Positions 7,501 through 13,410 are shown, counted from the stretch's first letter. The stretch is DNA of 16,658 nt from Thiotrichaceae bacterium (GCA_027008885.1 JALVDQ010000029.1:1-16658); one strand, 5' to 3'. Program-made: numbers and translations. Notes: a model not told the origin generated them from the letters alone.

Positions 7501-8065
7501 TCAAAGTGACTGGGGTGACGGGGGAAAACCCGATATCTACCATGCGGCGCTAAAAACAGACAATGCCAGCTTAAATACCAAAGTGTTATATGAAAATGCT
7601 GAAGATGGCAGCGTCAATGGCTGGAAAGTCTATGATCAAACGCCAGCAGGTGCAACTATCAGCAATGTGTTTGATGCGGACAAAGGCAGTCAGGTAATAA
7701 AGCTTCAGGGTTCATCTACCCAAAATGGCTTTATCCTGGGTGGCAACTGGAATAATAGCGAGCGCAGCTCAATTCAGTGGAAAATGAAATATGATGAAGA
7801 CTATGTTGTTTATATTTCAGTAAATACCAGCAAAGGTCATCGTTATATTTACTACAGCGCGACAGACCGGGATCGTGGCTTTGAATCTGGAGAATATATT
7901 CATCATGGTCTAGGATCGTTCACCGCTGATGGCACATGGCGCGTGTTTACCCGTGATTTGAAGGCGGATCTGAAAGACTATGAGGCTGATAACAAGCTAT
8001 TGTCAATTAATGGCTTTTTGATCAGAGGTAGTGGTCTGCTTGACGATATCCAGTTACTGCAATAA
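4538..8065 (+). CDS. Large secreted modular esterase: hydrolase, three FnIII-like repeats, propeller, C-terminal module
   Basis: This is a 1175-residue exported protein (hydrophobic segment about 11-30). Residues about 35-265 are an alpha/beta hydrolase with the nucleophile elbow GHSVGGG (S139). Likely partners are D203 (GTGTDP after a beta strand) and H231 (NHSY), as in dienelactone hydrolase or cutinase/PETase-like esterases. C290 and C311 could form a disulfide in the linker. Residues 321 to about 602 are three 94-residue fibronectin-III-like repeats resembling purple-acid-phosphatase N-terminal domains. About 605-1010 looks like a TolB/WD40-type propeller (e.g. VSPDGKRVIFQSDW). Residues 1016-1175 form a beta-rich module (ENAEDGS, GLGSF, FLIRGSG, LDDIQLL) that recurs at the ends of secreted gammaproteobacterial proteins and is probably substrate-binding. 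The ATG at 4538 has a strong AAGGAG. Substrate is unknown. R2 repeats flank the gene on both sides. Confidence 0.85.
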   Translation: MMHGSKIFKKVTEVVLFIFMIIYAHAGIAAGAGEYLNDVKIHKNNADKYVIFYPDGHFRDAPIVLFMSGAGASTADNVSSKYNGLLRYIASQGYYVIAAAYQGDYYANLSINSFEKALVASRRYHPELDFSRLGVMGHSVGGGQAFPVLKHFLDSNQEYGKKASFVMSIDGWFPFGMKENDLRSLHTTASIIQFGGLIGTGTDPKIHITTMNLLPQSNKKSYHVLGEATNHSYLTGDLDSILNKQDLLEPIQSLLDYTFAGGNDDFLVGYTDTVADVLNAIENHDYWDDCSGGGYGAEATLNEYHNDIAYCDPESYANPDPTLAILSSSVEVINDNSVYIHFNLNEKAQARVEYGETANYGHFTTKETSFNYASHRQRIRGLDADTLYHYRVHAYDRNGIEVISDDKTFIIRPQPTLVIKSSSVEPISDSSVYIHFNLNEKAQARVEYGETANYGHFTTKETSFNYASHRQRIRGLDADTLYHYRVHAYDRNGVEVISDDKTFRIRPQSTLAIKSSAVETINSSSVYVFFNLNEKAQARVEYGETTDYGHFTTKETSFNYDAHRQQIRGLNANTLYHYRVHAYDRNGIEVVSGDRTFMIKQSAGFAYPPEVEFKSVPTNYDVLKPARGETVIDPEFGTSITRITDARIVDKDDNPCVDYTYPKTQSWNADMSLLRVKFRLYDANTLEESPITKGLSCTEGYNKLGSPGWAFRWSYKYPDVFYTLNTNFIFQKNTINGNNIRSEVVKNFSGYGFEKMLLGSNEGNMSYDDRLVIFTAKKPGNDHVFAVLLNTVTKSVKVKELPNTTWGIVFVKKYQSNDYEKRDLYDWITISPRGDHILENKTINGYLYVGQYLDTAPDKGIFMYDLNFENPQRIAMQASHGDIGIDSNGDQVWVQFEYGDRRGTWSYNLDTLEDKLVGKKLFPYKAGHISCQNYKRPGWCYLSTTLPGLREVYALKLDGSGKVNRFAQTRYLGPSYGGVSPDGKRVIFQSDWGDGGKPDIYHAALKTDNASLNTKVLYENAEDGSVNGWKVYDQTPAGATISNVFDADKGSQVIKLQGSSTQNGFILGGNWNNSERSSIQWKMKYDEDYVVYISVNTSKGHRYIYYSATDRDRGFESGEYIHHGLGSFTADGTWRVFTRDLKADLKDYEADNKLLSINGFLIRGSGLLDDIQLLQ
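5498..6343 (+). repeat. Three in-frame 282-bp tandem repeats inside the modular esterase gene
   Basis: Units lie at 5498-5779, 5780-6061 and 6062 to about 6343, each coding 94 residues. Units 1 and 2 are almost identical in DNA over the central part (from GTTTATATTCATTTTAACCT onward), with only occasional, mostly silent changes. Unit 3 is more diverged, especially at its first 20 codons. This indicates recent duplication or gene conversion, and potential for unit-number change. Confidence 0.93.
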
Positions 8066-8076
8066 AGCAGGAGTAG

Positions 8077-8255
8077 CAGAAGAGAGCAGTGTTAATAACA
8101 TGTAGTGCTGCGTAGGGTTGGTGCAGCCATGCGCAACCAGGCAAATCTGCTTGGTTGCGTAAACTCCACCAACCCTACAACTACATGCTCCGCTCTCTGT
8201 CTTCTGTCCTCTGTCCTCTGACACACCCATCCCCCCTGTTTTTTATATATTTTTG
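8077..8255 (-). repeat. R2 repeat, fullest copy, with a BIME-like pair of inverted REP stem-loops
   Basis: Read on the minus strand from 8255: the A-rich tail, G-tract and ATGGGTG, then four tandem heptamers (8196-8223; TCTGTCC-type on the plus strand), then AGCATGTAGT and the core. The core has two facing REP units. GTAG-GGTTG pairs with CAACC at 8112-8138 (plus), and a second GTAG-GGTTG...CAACC unit lies at 8153-8178 (minus). Outer arms CAGAAG, AGAGC and CATGTAGT (8077-8106) are matched by ACTACATG, GCTCTCT and CTTCTG (8180-8206). The whole is a nested palindrome of about 130 bp starting 11 bases after the esterase stop codon. It may serve as a terminator. Confidence 0.75.
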
Positions 8256-8338
8256 CGAATAGTTTGCAGTTTAAAATCTTCTCATTTATTTTTTGATGTT
8301 TTTTTACACGCACGCATGAATGTTTTATTCTGCTCTCC

Positions 8339-9688
8339 ATGAAAAGACCTGAATTATTAGCCCCGGCGGGCACATTAAAGAGTATGCACTATGCCTTTGC
8401 CTATGGTGCAGATGCTATTTATGCCGGGCAACCCCGCTATAGCCTGCGAGTTCGCAATAATGAGTTTCTCAATGAAAAGCTGGAGCAGGGCATTAATGAA
8501 GCTCATGCACTGCAAAAGAAGTTTTATCTGACCGTTAATTCCTCGCCACATAATAGTAAGCTCAAGACTTTTGTTAAAGACCTGGATCCTGTTGCTGCGA
8601 TGAAACCCGATGCCTTTATTATGGCTGATCCCGGTTTGATTATGATGGCGCGTGAGGCATGGCCTGAGATGCCAGTGCATCTTTCGGTGCAGGCAAATAC
8701 GGTGAATTATGCAGCGGTAAAATTCTGGCAAAAAATCGGGGTCGAGCGTGTCATTCTTTCACGCGAGTTATCTCTGGATGAAATCGAAGAAATTCGCCAG
8801 CAGTGTCCCGACATAGAGCTGGAGGTTTTTGTTCATGGAGCACTGTGTATTGCCTATTCCGGGCGCTGTCTGCTATCGGGGTATTTTAATCACCGTGATC
8901 CCAACCAGGGAACCTGCACCAATTCCTGCCGCTGGAAATACGATACCAAAACTGCTGTGGAAACGGATGAAGGGATTGTTGCGCCAACCGAGTTGGTCCT
9001 TTCTGATGAGGTCCTGAATAATAAAGGTATTGGCGATCAGCAACGCCACCCTCTGGCGGATAATGTTTATTTTCTTGAAGAAAAAGAGCGCCCTGGTGAA
9101 CTCATGCCAATTATGGAAGATGAACATGGCACTTATATTATGAATTCCAAAGATTTACGCGCAATTGAGCATGTGCAGCGACTCTGCGAAATTGGTGTCG
9201 ATTGCCTTAAAATCGAAGGTCGAACTAAGTCATTCTATTATGCCGCACGAACCGCGCAAACCTATCGAAAAGCCATAGATGATGCGGTTGCCGGCAGGGA
9301 ATTTGATGTGAATTTGCTGGGCACTCTGGAGAATCTGGCAAACCGTGGCTATACCGATGGCTTTTACCAGCGACATCATACCCACGAATATCAAAGTTAT
9401 ATGGTGAATGCCTCTAAAAGCAATCGCGCGCAATTTGTGGGTGAAGCAACCCTGATCAACCATGAAAAAGACTTTATGGAAGTGGATGTAAAAAACCGCT
9501 TTTGTGTAGGTGACAAACTCGAACTGGTTGTACCGGATGGCAACAATCAGGAGCTGATACTTGATTCCATGGAAAACCTTAAAGGTGAAGCCATGGATGT
9601 TGCCCCCGGAAGCGGACATCAGGTAAGAATTGGACTGAATGGATTGCAGATCAACGCTGAACGCGTTCTGATTGCGCGTTATTTATAG
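8339..9688 (+). CDS. trhP: tRNA uridine-34 5-hydroxylation protein TrhP (YegQ), peptidase U32 family
   Basis: The 449-residue protein matches E. coli TrhP/YegQ (about 453 residues) along its length, e.g. the opening PELLAPAGTLKSMHYAFAYG and YAGQPRYSLRVRNNEF. TrhP acts in prephenate-dependent formation of 5-hydroxyuridine at the wobble position of tRNAs that read NNU/NNA/NNG codons. The U32 signature lies at residues 162-180, with C170 and C177 and then C193 and C197 (RDPNQGTCTNSC). These four cysteines are expected to bind an iron-sulfur cluster. Further conserved blocks are EDEHGTYIMNSKDLRAIEH and KIEGRTKSFYYAARTAQ. The start aligns with E. coli although no clear Shine-Dalgarno sequence precedes it. 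The R2/BIME copy lies 83 bases upstream, so the promoter must fit in that gap. It is probably monocistronic. Confidence 0.95.
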   Translation: MKRPELLAPAGTLKSMHYAFAYGADAIYAGQPRYSLRVRNNEFLNEKLEQGINEAHALQKKFYLTVNSSPHNSKLKTFVKDLDPVAAMKPDAFIMADPGLIMMAREAWPEMPVHLSVQANTVNYAAVKFWQKIGVERVILSRELSLDEIEEIRQQCPDIELEVFVHGALCIAYSGRCLLSGYFNHRDPNQGTCTNSCRWKYDTKTAVETDEGIVAPTELVLSDEVLNNKGIGDQQRHPLADNVYFLEEKERPGELMPIMEDEHGTYIMNSKDLRAIEHVQRLCEIGVDCLKIEGRTKSFYYAARTAQTYRKAIDDAVAGREFDVNLLGTLENLANRGYTDGFYQRHHTHEYQSYMVNASKSNRAQFVGEATLINHEKDFMEVDVKNRFCVGDKLELVVPDGNNQELILDSMENLKGEAMDVAPGSGHQVRIGLNGLQINAERVLIARYL

Positions 9689-9709
9689 TTTTGGTTTTTC
9701 AGGTAGGTT

Positions 9710-9800
9710 CAGGAGCTGTCCGGGAAACCAGCACGGTGGGGAGAGCACTGCGAAAACAGGCTTTCCCTTGCTACGACTCACATTCTCGGACAGGCTCCTG
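9710..9800. repeat. R1 repeat, copy C (short derivative)
   Basis: The left end is CAGGAGCTGTCCGGGAA and the right end, read on the minus strand, is CAGGAGCCTGTCCGAGAA. The right arm continues TGTGAGTCGTAGCAAGGGAA, matching the left arm of copy B (CTGTCTGGAAATATGAGTCGTAGC). The centre typical of A, B and D is absent, so this is an internally deleted relative. Just before it (9697-9710), TTTCAGGTAGGTTC matches the right tip of copy B, hinting at a second overlapping end. It lies 21 bases past the trhP stop codon. Confidence 0.7.
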
Positions 9801-9851
9801 GCGATCCGTAATTAACGATCCCGTATTTGGTGCTTGAAGCTGAAAGCTGAA

Positions 9852-10169
9852 TCACGCTGGCTTAAACATCAGTATATGTTTATTGTCTTCAGAATCAGTG
9901 ACTTCTATACTTTTCAGGCCATCATCTTCTTCCAGCACATATACTTCACCTGGCTGCTTGATCATATGACCAATATCTCCCGCCTGAACCGTAATCACAT
10001 CGTCTCCATCATCATAGCTGATACCATCAAATGGCGCATCTTCCACTTCGGTCTGATCGCCGATGGATAATCCTGCTATTTCTATTGTAACGAGTTGTTT
10101 GTCAGTCACTGAACTTAAATGATCAAAATATTCAATCCAGCGCTGTTTTTCAATTTTTTGTGTACTCAT
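9852..10169 (-). CDS. DUF5335 family protein (hypothetical)
   Basis: This is a 105-residue acidic cytosolic protein. Its pattern fits the uncharacterised DUF5335 family: RWIEYFDHLS, then VTIEIAGLSIGDQ, ISYDDGDDVITVQ, HMIKQPGEVYVLEEDDGLKSIEVTDSEDNKHILMF. I place the start at the internal ATG (10167-10169), because AAAGGGAG lies about 9-17 bases upstream of it. An upstream in-frame ATG at 10188-10190 overlaps that site and would add only MRKGDNT. It is divergent from the PDZ-protein gene, sharing a 250-bp intergenic region with two palindromes. Family members are often found with stress-linked small genes, but no function is established and none is claimed here. Confidence 0.8.
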   Translation of the reverse strand: MSTQKIEKQRWIEYFDHLSSVTDKQLVTIEIAGLSIGDQTEVEDAPFDGISYDDGDDVITVQAGDIGHMIKQPGEVYVLEEDDGLKSIEVTDSEDNKHILMFKPA

Positions 10170-10246
10170 GGTGTTATCTCCCTTTCTCATCGTATCTCAT
10201 CAGATTACCAACAAGGCTTATTATGCTTCTATACAAACAAAAGTTC

Positions 10247-10289
10247 TGTCACTTAAGTGACATTTTGGAGAACTCCAAATTGTTATACT
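10247..10289 (+). promoter_or_regulatory. Two adjacent palindromes and an extended -10 box upstream of the PDZ gene
   Basis: TGTCACTTAAGTGACA (10247-10262) is a perfect 16-bp palindrome. Immediately after it, TTTGGAG-AA-CTCCAAA (10264-10279) is a second dyad with 7-bp arms. Next is TGTTATACT (10281-10289), which fits an extended -10 (TG-n-TATACT). The dyads would cover the -35 region and its upstream side, the usual place for an operator of a dimeric regulator. They lie between divergent genes, so they could serve both. The regulator is unknown. No further promoter element is convincing in 10191-10419. Confidence 0.55.
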
Positions 10290-10419
10290 GCATGCCTGAT
10301 ACAGAAAATATGCGGGCTGACCCCAATCAATGCTTTTCGCTCTCCGCATGGGAGCGTGACAAGGATTAGAACGAGGTTTTCAGCTTCAGTAAAATAACAG
10401 ATTACAAAAGAGGTAGAGA

Positions 10420-11364
10420 ATGAAAAAATTAATACTTTCCGTGGGCATCAGCGCAGTGCTTGGTCTGGGCGCGGGTGTCTACGCAGCCGATATACAAAAC
10501 AGTACAGACAACAACAAACAAACCAACATCCCCAACACTGCACGGCAGGGGGCAAACAGCCAGGCGATGACACAACGGGCATGGCTGGGAGTCTCATTGA
10601 AACCTGTTCCCAGAGCCCTGTCCAGACAGCTAAGTGGTGTAATTCCAGATAAGCAGGGTGTCCTGATTCAGTCTGTGATGCCGGGTTCTCCTGCGGATAA
10701 GGCGGGGCTCAAGGCTTATGATGTGATTCTGAAGCTTGGAGATCAGCAAATCTATTCAGCGCAACAACTGCTTGGACTGATTACATCGAAGAAGCCTGGC
10801 AGTCAGGTCGCGCTTAATGTGGTTAGAAATGGCAAGCAGCAGAATATTAATGTAACCCTGGGGGGACGACCTGTTGTACCGCGTACCGCTCAATACCCCT
10901 GGTTTGGCGGACAGCAACCCTTTTCCCGTCCCTATTTCGCTCAACCATTATTTCCAGCACCGCTATTCCCCAAAGCGCCTATTTCTCCCGGAGCTTCGGG
11001 GCAGGCAAATGTCATGCAGCAATTTGAATCGATCCGGATTCACAGTCTGGACGGTGAGCGTTATCATGCGGAAGTTGAATATCAGGAAAACGGCGGCGAG
11101 AAAAAGAAATTTACCTTTGAAGGCAAATATAACGAAATCCGTGAGCAGATTAAAAACAACAAGGAGTTGCCCGAGAGCAAGAAAAACAGCCTCTTAAATG
11201 CGCTCAAAAATAATCCGGATCAACTCTTGCCGGATAATTTGATGCAAGGCTTCCCGTCTTTTCCAGCAATGCCGTCATTTGATCAGTTTTTCAATGACAA
11301 TAACGACTTCAAGCGGTTTTTTAACAGACCTCCTGCATGGCTTAATCAGGGTCGCAGGCTTTAA
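10420..11364 (+). CDS. Periplasmic PDZ-domain protein without a protease domain
   Basis: This is a 314-residue protein with a signal peptide (1 to about 22, YAA before DIQ). A low-complexity N/Q/T-rich linker follows, then one PDZ domain at about 54-150. The PDZ domain has the carboxylate-binding loop region AWLGVSL, then GVLIQSVMPGSPADKAGLKAYDVI and GSQVALNVVRNGK, closest in style to the PDZ domains of DegP/DegQ. No trypsin-like domain with H-D-S residues is present, so it is probably a binding or adaptor protein in envelope quality control. A proline/phenylalanine-rich segment (about 153-190) leads to a C-terminal region (about 198-265), which has a strand-rich part and a charged helix and is not recognised. 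AGAGG (10409-10413) precedes the ATG. The stop is five bases before R1 copy D. Confidence 0.83.
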   Translation: MKKLILSVGISAVLGLGAGVYAADIQNSTDNNKQTNIPNTARQGANSQAMTQRAWLGVSLKPVPRALSRQLSGVIPDKQGVLIQSVMPGSPADKAGLKAYDVILKLGDQQIYSAQQLLGLITSKKPGSQVALNVVRNGKQQNINVTLGGRPVVPRTAQYPWFGGQQPFSRPYFAQPLFPAPLFPKAPISPGASGQANVMQQFESIRIHSLDGERYHAEVEYQENGGEKKKFTFEGKYNEIREQIKNNKELPESKKNSLLNALKNNPDQLLPDNLMQGFPSFPAMPSFDQFFNDNNDFKRFFNRPPAWLNQGRRL

Positions 11365-11368
11365 ATAG

Positions 11369-11630
11369 AACCTGTTCGGGAATAATAAGCCTGCTACGGA
11401 AAAGCTGAATTTGGCTAGATTTTCCTTAATTTTCGTTAAATAGAACAACTATTCGCCTCAAATTGATAAAAAATTTAATACAGCATCCACTTTAAACTGA
11501 TGGGCTAGTTAATCATAAAATATTTGCAAAAACGAAGAAGTACAAGCATACCTATCCGTTATTAAAAAGTGTTGCTGTACTAGCTCAAATCAGCTTTTCT
11601 CTCTACGATACTTTCAGACAGACTCCTGGG
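11369..11630 (+). repeat. R1 repeat, copy D (long form filling a convergent gene gap)
   Basis: The left end GAACCTGTTCGGGAA continues into CTACGGAAAAGCTGAATTTG and GCTAGATTTTCC, matching the complement of the right arm of copy B almost base for base. The centre CGTTAAATAGAACAACTATT then CGCCTCAAATTGATAAAAAAT is identical to B's. The right arm, read on the minus strand, is CCCAGGAGTCTGTCTGAAAG then AAAGCTGATTTGAGCTAG. About 100 bp between centre and right arm are absent from B (see the nested insertion). The element fills the gap between two convergent stop codons, leaving 4 bases on one side and 7 on the other. Confidence 0.8.
11479..11579. mobile_element. Nested insertion inside R1 copy D, with TACAGCA inverted ends
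   Basis: This 101-bp block interrupts the alignment of copy D with copy B between GATAAAAAAT and CTAGCTCAAATC. It begins TACAGCA (11479-11485) and ends TGCTGTA (11573-11579), a perfect 7-bp terminal inverted repeat. The interior is AT-rich and non-coding. No clear target duplication is visible. It may be a tiny MITE or a palindrome-bounded remnant. Confidence 0.5.
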
Positions 11631-11637
11631 AGTCTGT

Positions 11638-12540
11638 TTATTTCAACGCAACCTGAATTTCTTTTGGATAATGTATCCCTTCCTTTTTGAGTCGCTTATA
11701 TTCTCCATACACCTTTTTTACATAATTTTGGGTTTCTTTAAAGGGAGGGATGCCGCCGTATTTGCTGACATTGCCAGGTCCTGCGTTATACGCCGCTATT
11801 GCGAGTTTTGGGTTTCCGTCAAACATTTTTAGCATTTGAGCGATATATTTTATACCCCCCTGAATATTCAGTTCTGGATTCCAGGGGTCATTAATCCGCA
11901 AGCTTAAAGCTGTTTGTGGCATGAGTTGCATTAAACCAATAGCACCCACTCTTGAATGCGCGCCTTCATTGAAGCAGGATTCCTGACGCACAATCGCATG
12001 AATCAGTTCAGCATCAACATTATAGATTTGAGAGTAAATTTTAATGGGTTTCTGATAGATTCGCGCCTGCCTGCTTAAATGCTGATAGCTATTGCACCCA
12101 GTGATTATGCCATTATCTCTTCCATTAGCCTTAACGATATTGCCCAGGAAGCTTTTCCTTTTGTTTTTGCTGCTTTTACTCTTCCTGCGATTTTTGGCAT
12201 AGCGCTTTTTCCTATGCTTTTTTAGCTTGTGCTTGCGCTTGGAAGCATATCTTTTTTTGCTGTGTTTCTTTCCCTTGTATTTTTTCTTTCTCTTTTTACT
12301 GGATTTATACGCCCTTTTTTTCTTGATTTTATAAACCTTGACGAGTCTATATCGTGAACCTTTAAGACGCTTTCCTGTTAACAGGGTTCCTCCCCCTTTT
12401 TTAACGTATTTATACATGTCTGCCTGAGCTGGCTTACTTCCAAAAAGCATGCTGGCAAACAGAAAAACGCTGCAAATCACAAAATTAAGTATAAAACTCA
12501 GAAGTTTTTTGTGCAAAATTATGGGATTTATTGTTTTCAT
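11638..12540 (-). CDS. Periplasmic lytic transglycosylase (SLT family) with a Lys/Arg-rich linker
   Basis: This is a 300-residue protein that cleaves peptidoglycan glycan strands with anhydromuramic product. Residues 1-40 are an N-terminal export signal (hydrophobic 14-33, AQA before D). A short DUF4124-like part (41-70, DMYKYVKKGGGTLLTG) is followed by a very basic segment. The SLT domain (about 168-285) has YNVDAELIHAIVRQES with catalytic E187, then GAIGLMQLMP (199-208) and AIAAYNAGPGNV (247-258), the standard motifs I-III. Residues 71-130 contain 37 Lys/Arg out of 60. No clear Shine-Dalgarno sequence precedes the ATG at 12538-12540; the leader is A/T-rich. It is convergent with the PDZ gene across R1 copy D. 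Enzyme class is secure. Confidence 0.93.
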   Translation of the reverse strand: MKTINPIILHKKLLSFILNFVICSVFLFASMLFGSKPAQADMYKYVKKGGGTLLTGKRLKGSRYRLVKVYKIKKKRAYKSSKKRKKKYKGKKHSKKRYASKRKHKLKKHRKKRYAKNRRKSKSSKNKRKSFLGNIVKANGRDNGIITGCNSYQHLSRQARIYQKPIKIYSQIYNVDAELIHAIVRQESCFNEGAHSRVGAIGLMQLMPQTALSLRINDPWNPELNIQGGIKYIAQMLKMFDGNPKLAIAAYNAGPGNVSKYGGIPPFKETQNYVKKVYGEYKRLKKEGIHYPKEIQVALK

Positions 12541-12580
12541 AGCAATATTTTTATTTTTTTAGAATTTTTATTATTTATCC

Positions 12581-12603
12581 CTGAATCCATCTTGCTGATT
12601 CAG
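12581..12603 (-). promoter_or_regulatory. Perfect hairpin or dyad in the leader of the transglycosylase gene
   Basis: CTGAATC (12581-12587) and GATTCAG (12597-12603) form a perfect 7-bp stem with a 9-base loop, 40-60 bases before the transglycosylase start. It is either an operator dyad or an mRNA hairpin; no T-tract follows. The rest of 12541-12725 shows only AT-rich sequence. Confidence 0.35.
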
Positions 12604-12725
12604 ATCATACTTATATTGGTTTACATATTAATTTTATGGTTTGTTAAAGTCTATGCTTGAGGGGATGAAAGGACGAATTACTCGGTTGAAATATTACTCA
12701 CTGGTTGAAGGTGGAAGCAGATACA

Positions 12726-13100
12726 TTAATTGAGGATTCTTGGCACAGCAAGTGAAAAAGGCGCAATGACAGCATCAAAATAATATCCGTCATCTGCTCT
12801 CATTTGATAGCTTCCCTGCATGGAACCGACAGGTGTTTCCAATATTGCGCTACTGGTATATTGAAATATGTCACCCGGACGAAGATAAGGCTGTTCACCG
12901 ACAACTCCTTTACCTTTTACTTCCTGGATACGATTATTTGCGTCTGTGATAATCCAGTGCCTGTTTATCAGCTTAACGGCGATATCCCCCTTATTTTTAA
13001 TTGTGATAGTGTAGGCAAAAATAAAGCGACTAGCTTCAATATTTGATTCACTTTCAATAAATCGGGGACTGACACTAACCTGGATATTATAACGACTCAT
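12726..13100 (-). CDS. apaG: ApaG protein
   Basis: The 124-residue protein matches E. coli ApaG (125 residues) throughout: FAYTITIKNKGDIAVKLINR, HWIITDANNRIQEVKGKGVV, GEQPYLRPGDIFQYTSSAIL and ETPVGSMQGSYQM, then FSLAVPRILN at the end. The fold is a fibronectin-III-like beta sandwich with a GxGxxG loop (KGKGVVG). ApaG has been linked to cobalt/magnesium resistance and diadenosine-tetraphosphate metabolism, but its biochemical role is unsettled. I choose the ATG at 13098-13100 (MSRYNIQ), which fits the family start; a GTG six codons upstream is the alternative. In many gammaproteobacteria apaG sits with ksgA and apaH. Here it stands alone, 92 bases after csrA in the same direction. Confidence 0.95.
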   Translation of the reverse strand: MSRYNIQVSVSPRFIESESNIEASRFIFAYTITIKNKGDIAVKLINRHWIITDANNRIQEVKGKGVVGEQPYLRPGDIFQYTSSAILETPVGSMQGSYQMRADDGYYFDAVIAPFSLAVPRILN

Positions 13101-13192
13101 AGACCAAGTATAGATCACTACGGATATAAAATAGTGTATCTTTTTTAAGATCCATGCATTAAAGATCGCAGCAGACGCATCAATATAAAAAG

Positions 13193-13396
13193 CTAACTGG
13201 CTTCTTTTTCAATCGGCTCAACCAGACGAAGCTCTTCTGTTTTGATGCGATTGAAAATTTCTTCACGATGAACGGCAACTTCTCTGGGGGCGTCAATCCC
13301 TATTCTTACCTGATTGCCCTTTACCCCTAAGACAGAAATACTGATATCATCTCCAATCATCAATGCTTCGCCAACCCGTCTTGTTAGAATTAACAT
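13193..13396 (-). CDS. csrA: Carbon storage regulator CsrA (RsmA)
   Basis: This is a 67-residue RNA-binding translational regulator, typical in length. It has [40 protein letters not shown] and HREEIF, including R44 in the [14 protein letters not shown] block that contacts GGA motifs. It binds GGA-bearing mRNA leaders and changes translation or stability, controlling carbon storage, motility and biofilm. The ATG at 13394-13396 follows GGAGATGATAAAGG on the minus strand. Often csrA lies between alaS or lysC and a serine tRNA; neither is seen here, and no tRNA can be found in 13411-13620. Confidence 0.97.
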   Translation of the reverse strand: MLILTRRVGEALMIGDDISISVLGVKGNQVRIGIDAPREVAVHREEIFNRIKTEELRLVEPIEKEAS

Positions 13397-13410
13397 CCTT
13401 TATCATCTCC
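13396..13410 (-). promoter_or_regulatory. Two GGA motifs at the csrA ribosome binding site
   Basis: On the minus strand, GGA occurs at 13410-13408 (within the Shine-Dalgarno sequence) and at 13398-13396 overlapping the start codon. GGA in the ribosome binding site is the core of CsrA targets, so translational self-control is plausible. The remaining upstream stretch to the terminator at 13621 holds no gene that I can support. Confidence 0.4.

Noticed and set aside
8196..8223. Heptamer TCTGTCC array as a CRISPR or iteron origin
   Set aside because: Units are seven bases with no spacers and recur with the R2 tail at unrelated loci. There is no rep gene or DnaA-box cluster nearby.
9852..11364. 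Toxin-antitoxin or defence pair formed by the DUF5335 gene and its neighbour
   Set aside because: The genes are divergent, the neighbour is an exported PDZ protein, and neither has toxin, nuclease or antitoxin features.
13136..13153. A csrA terminator formed by GTATCTTTTTTAAGATCC
   Set aside because: The stem is only five to six A/T-rich pairs and no proper T-tract follows. It is too weak to call.
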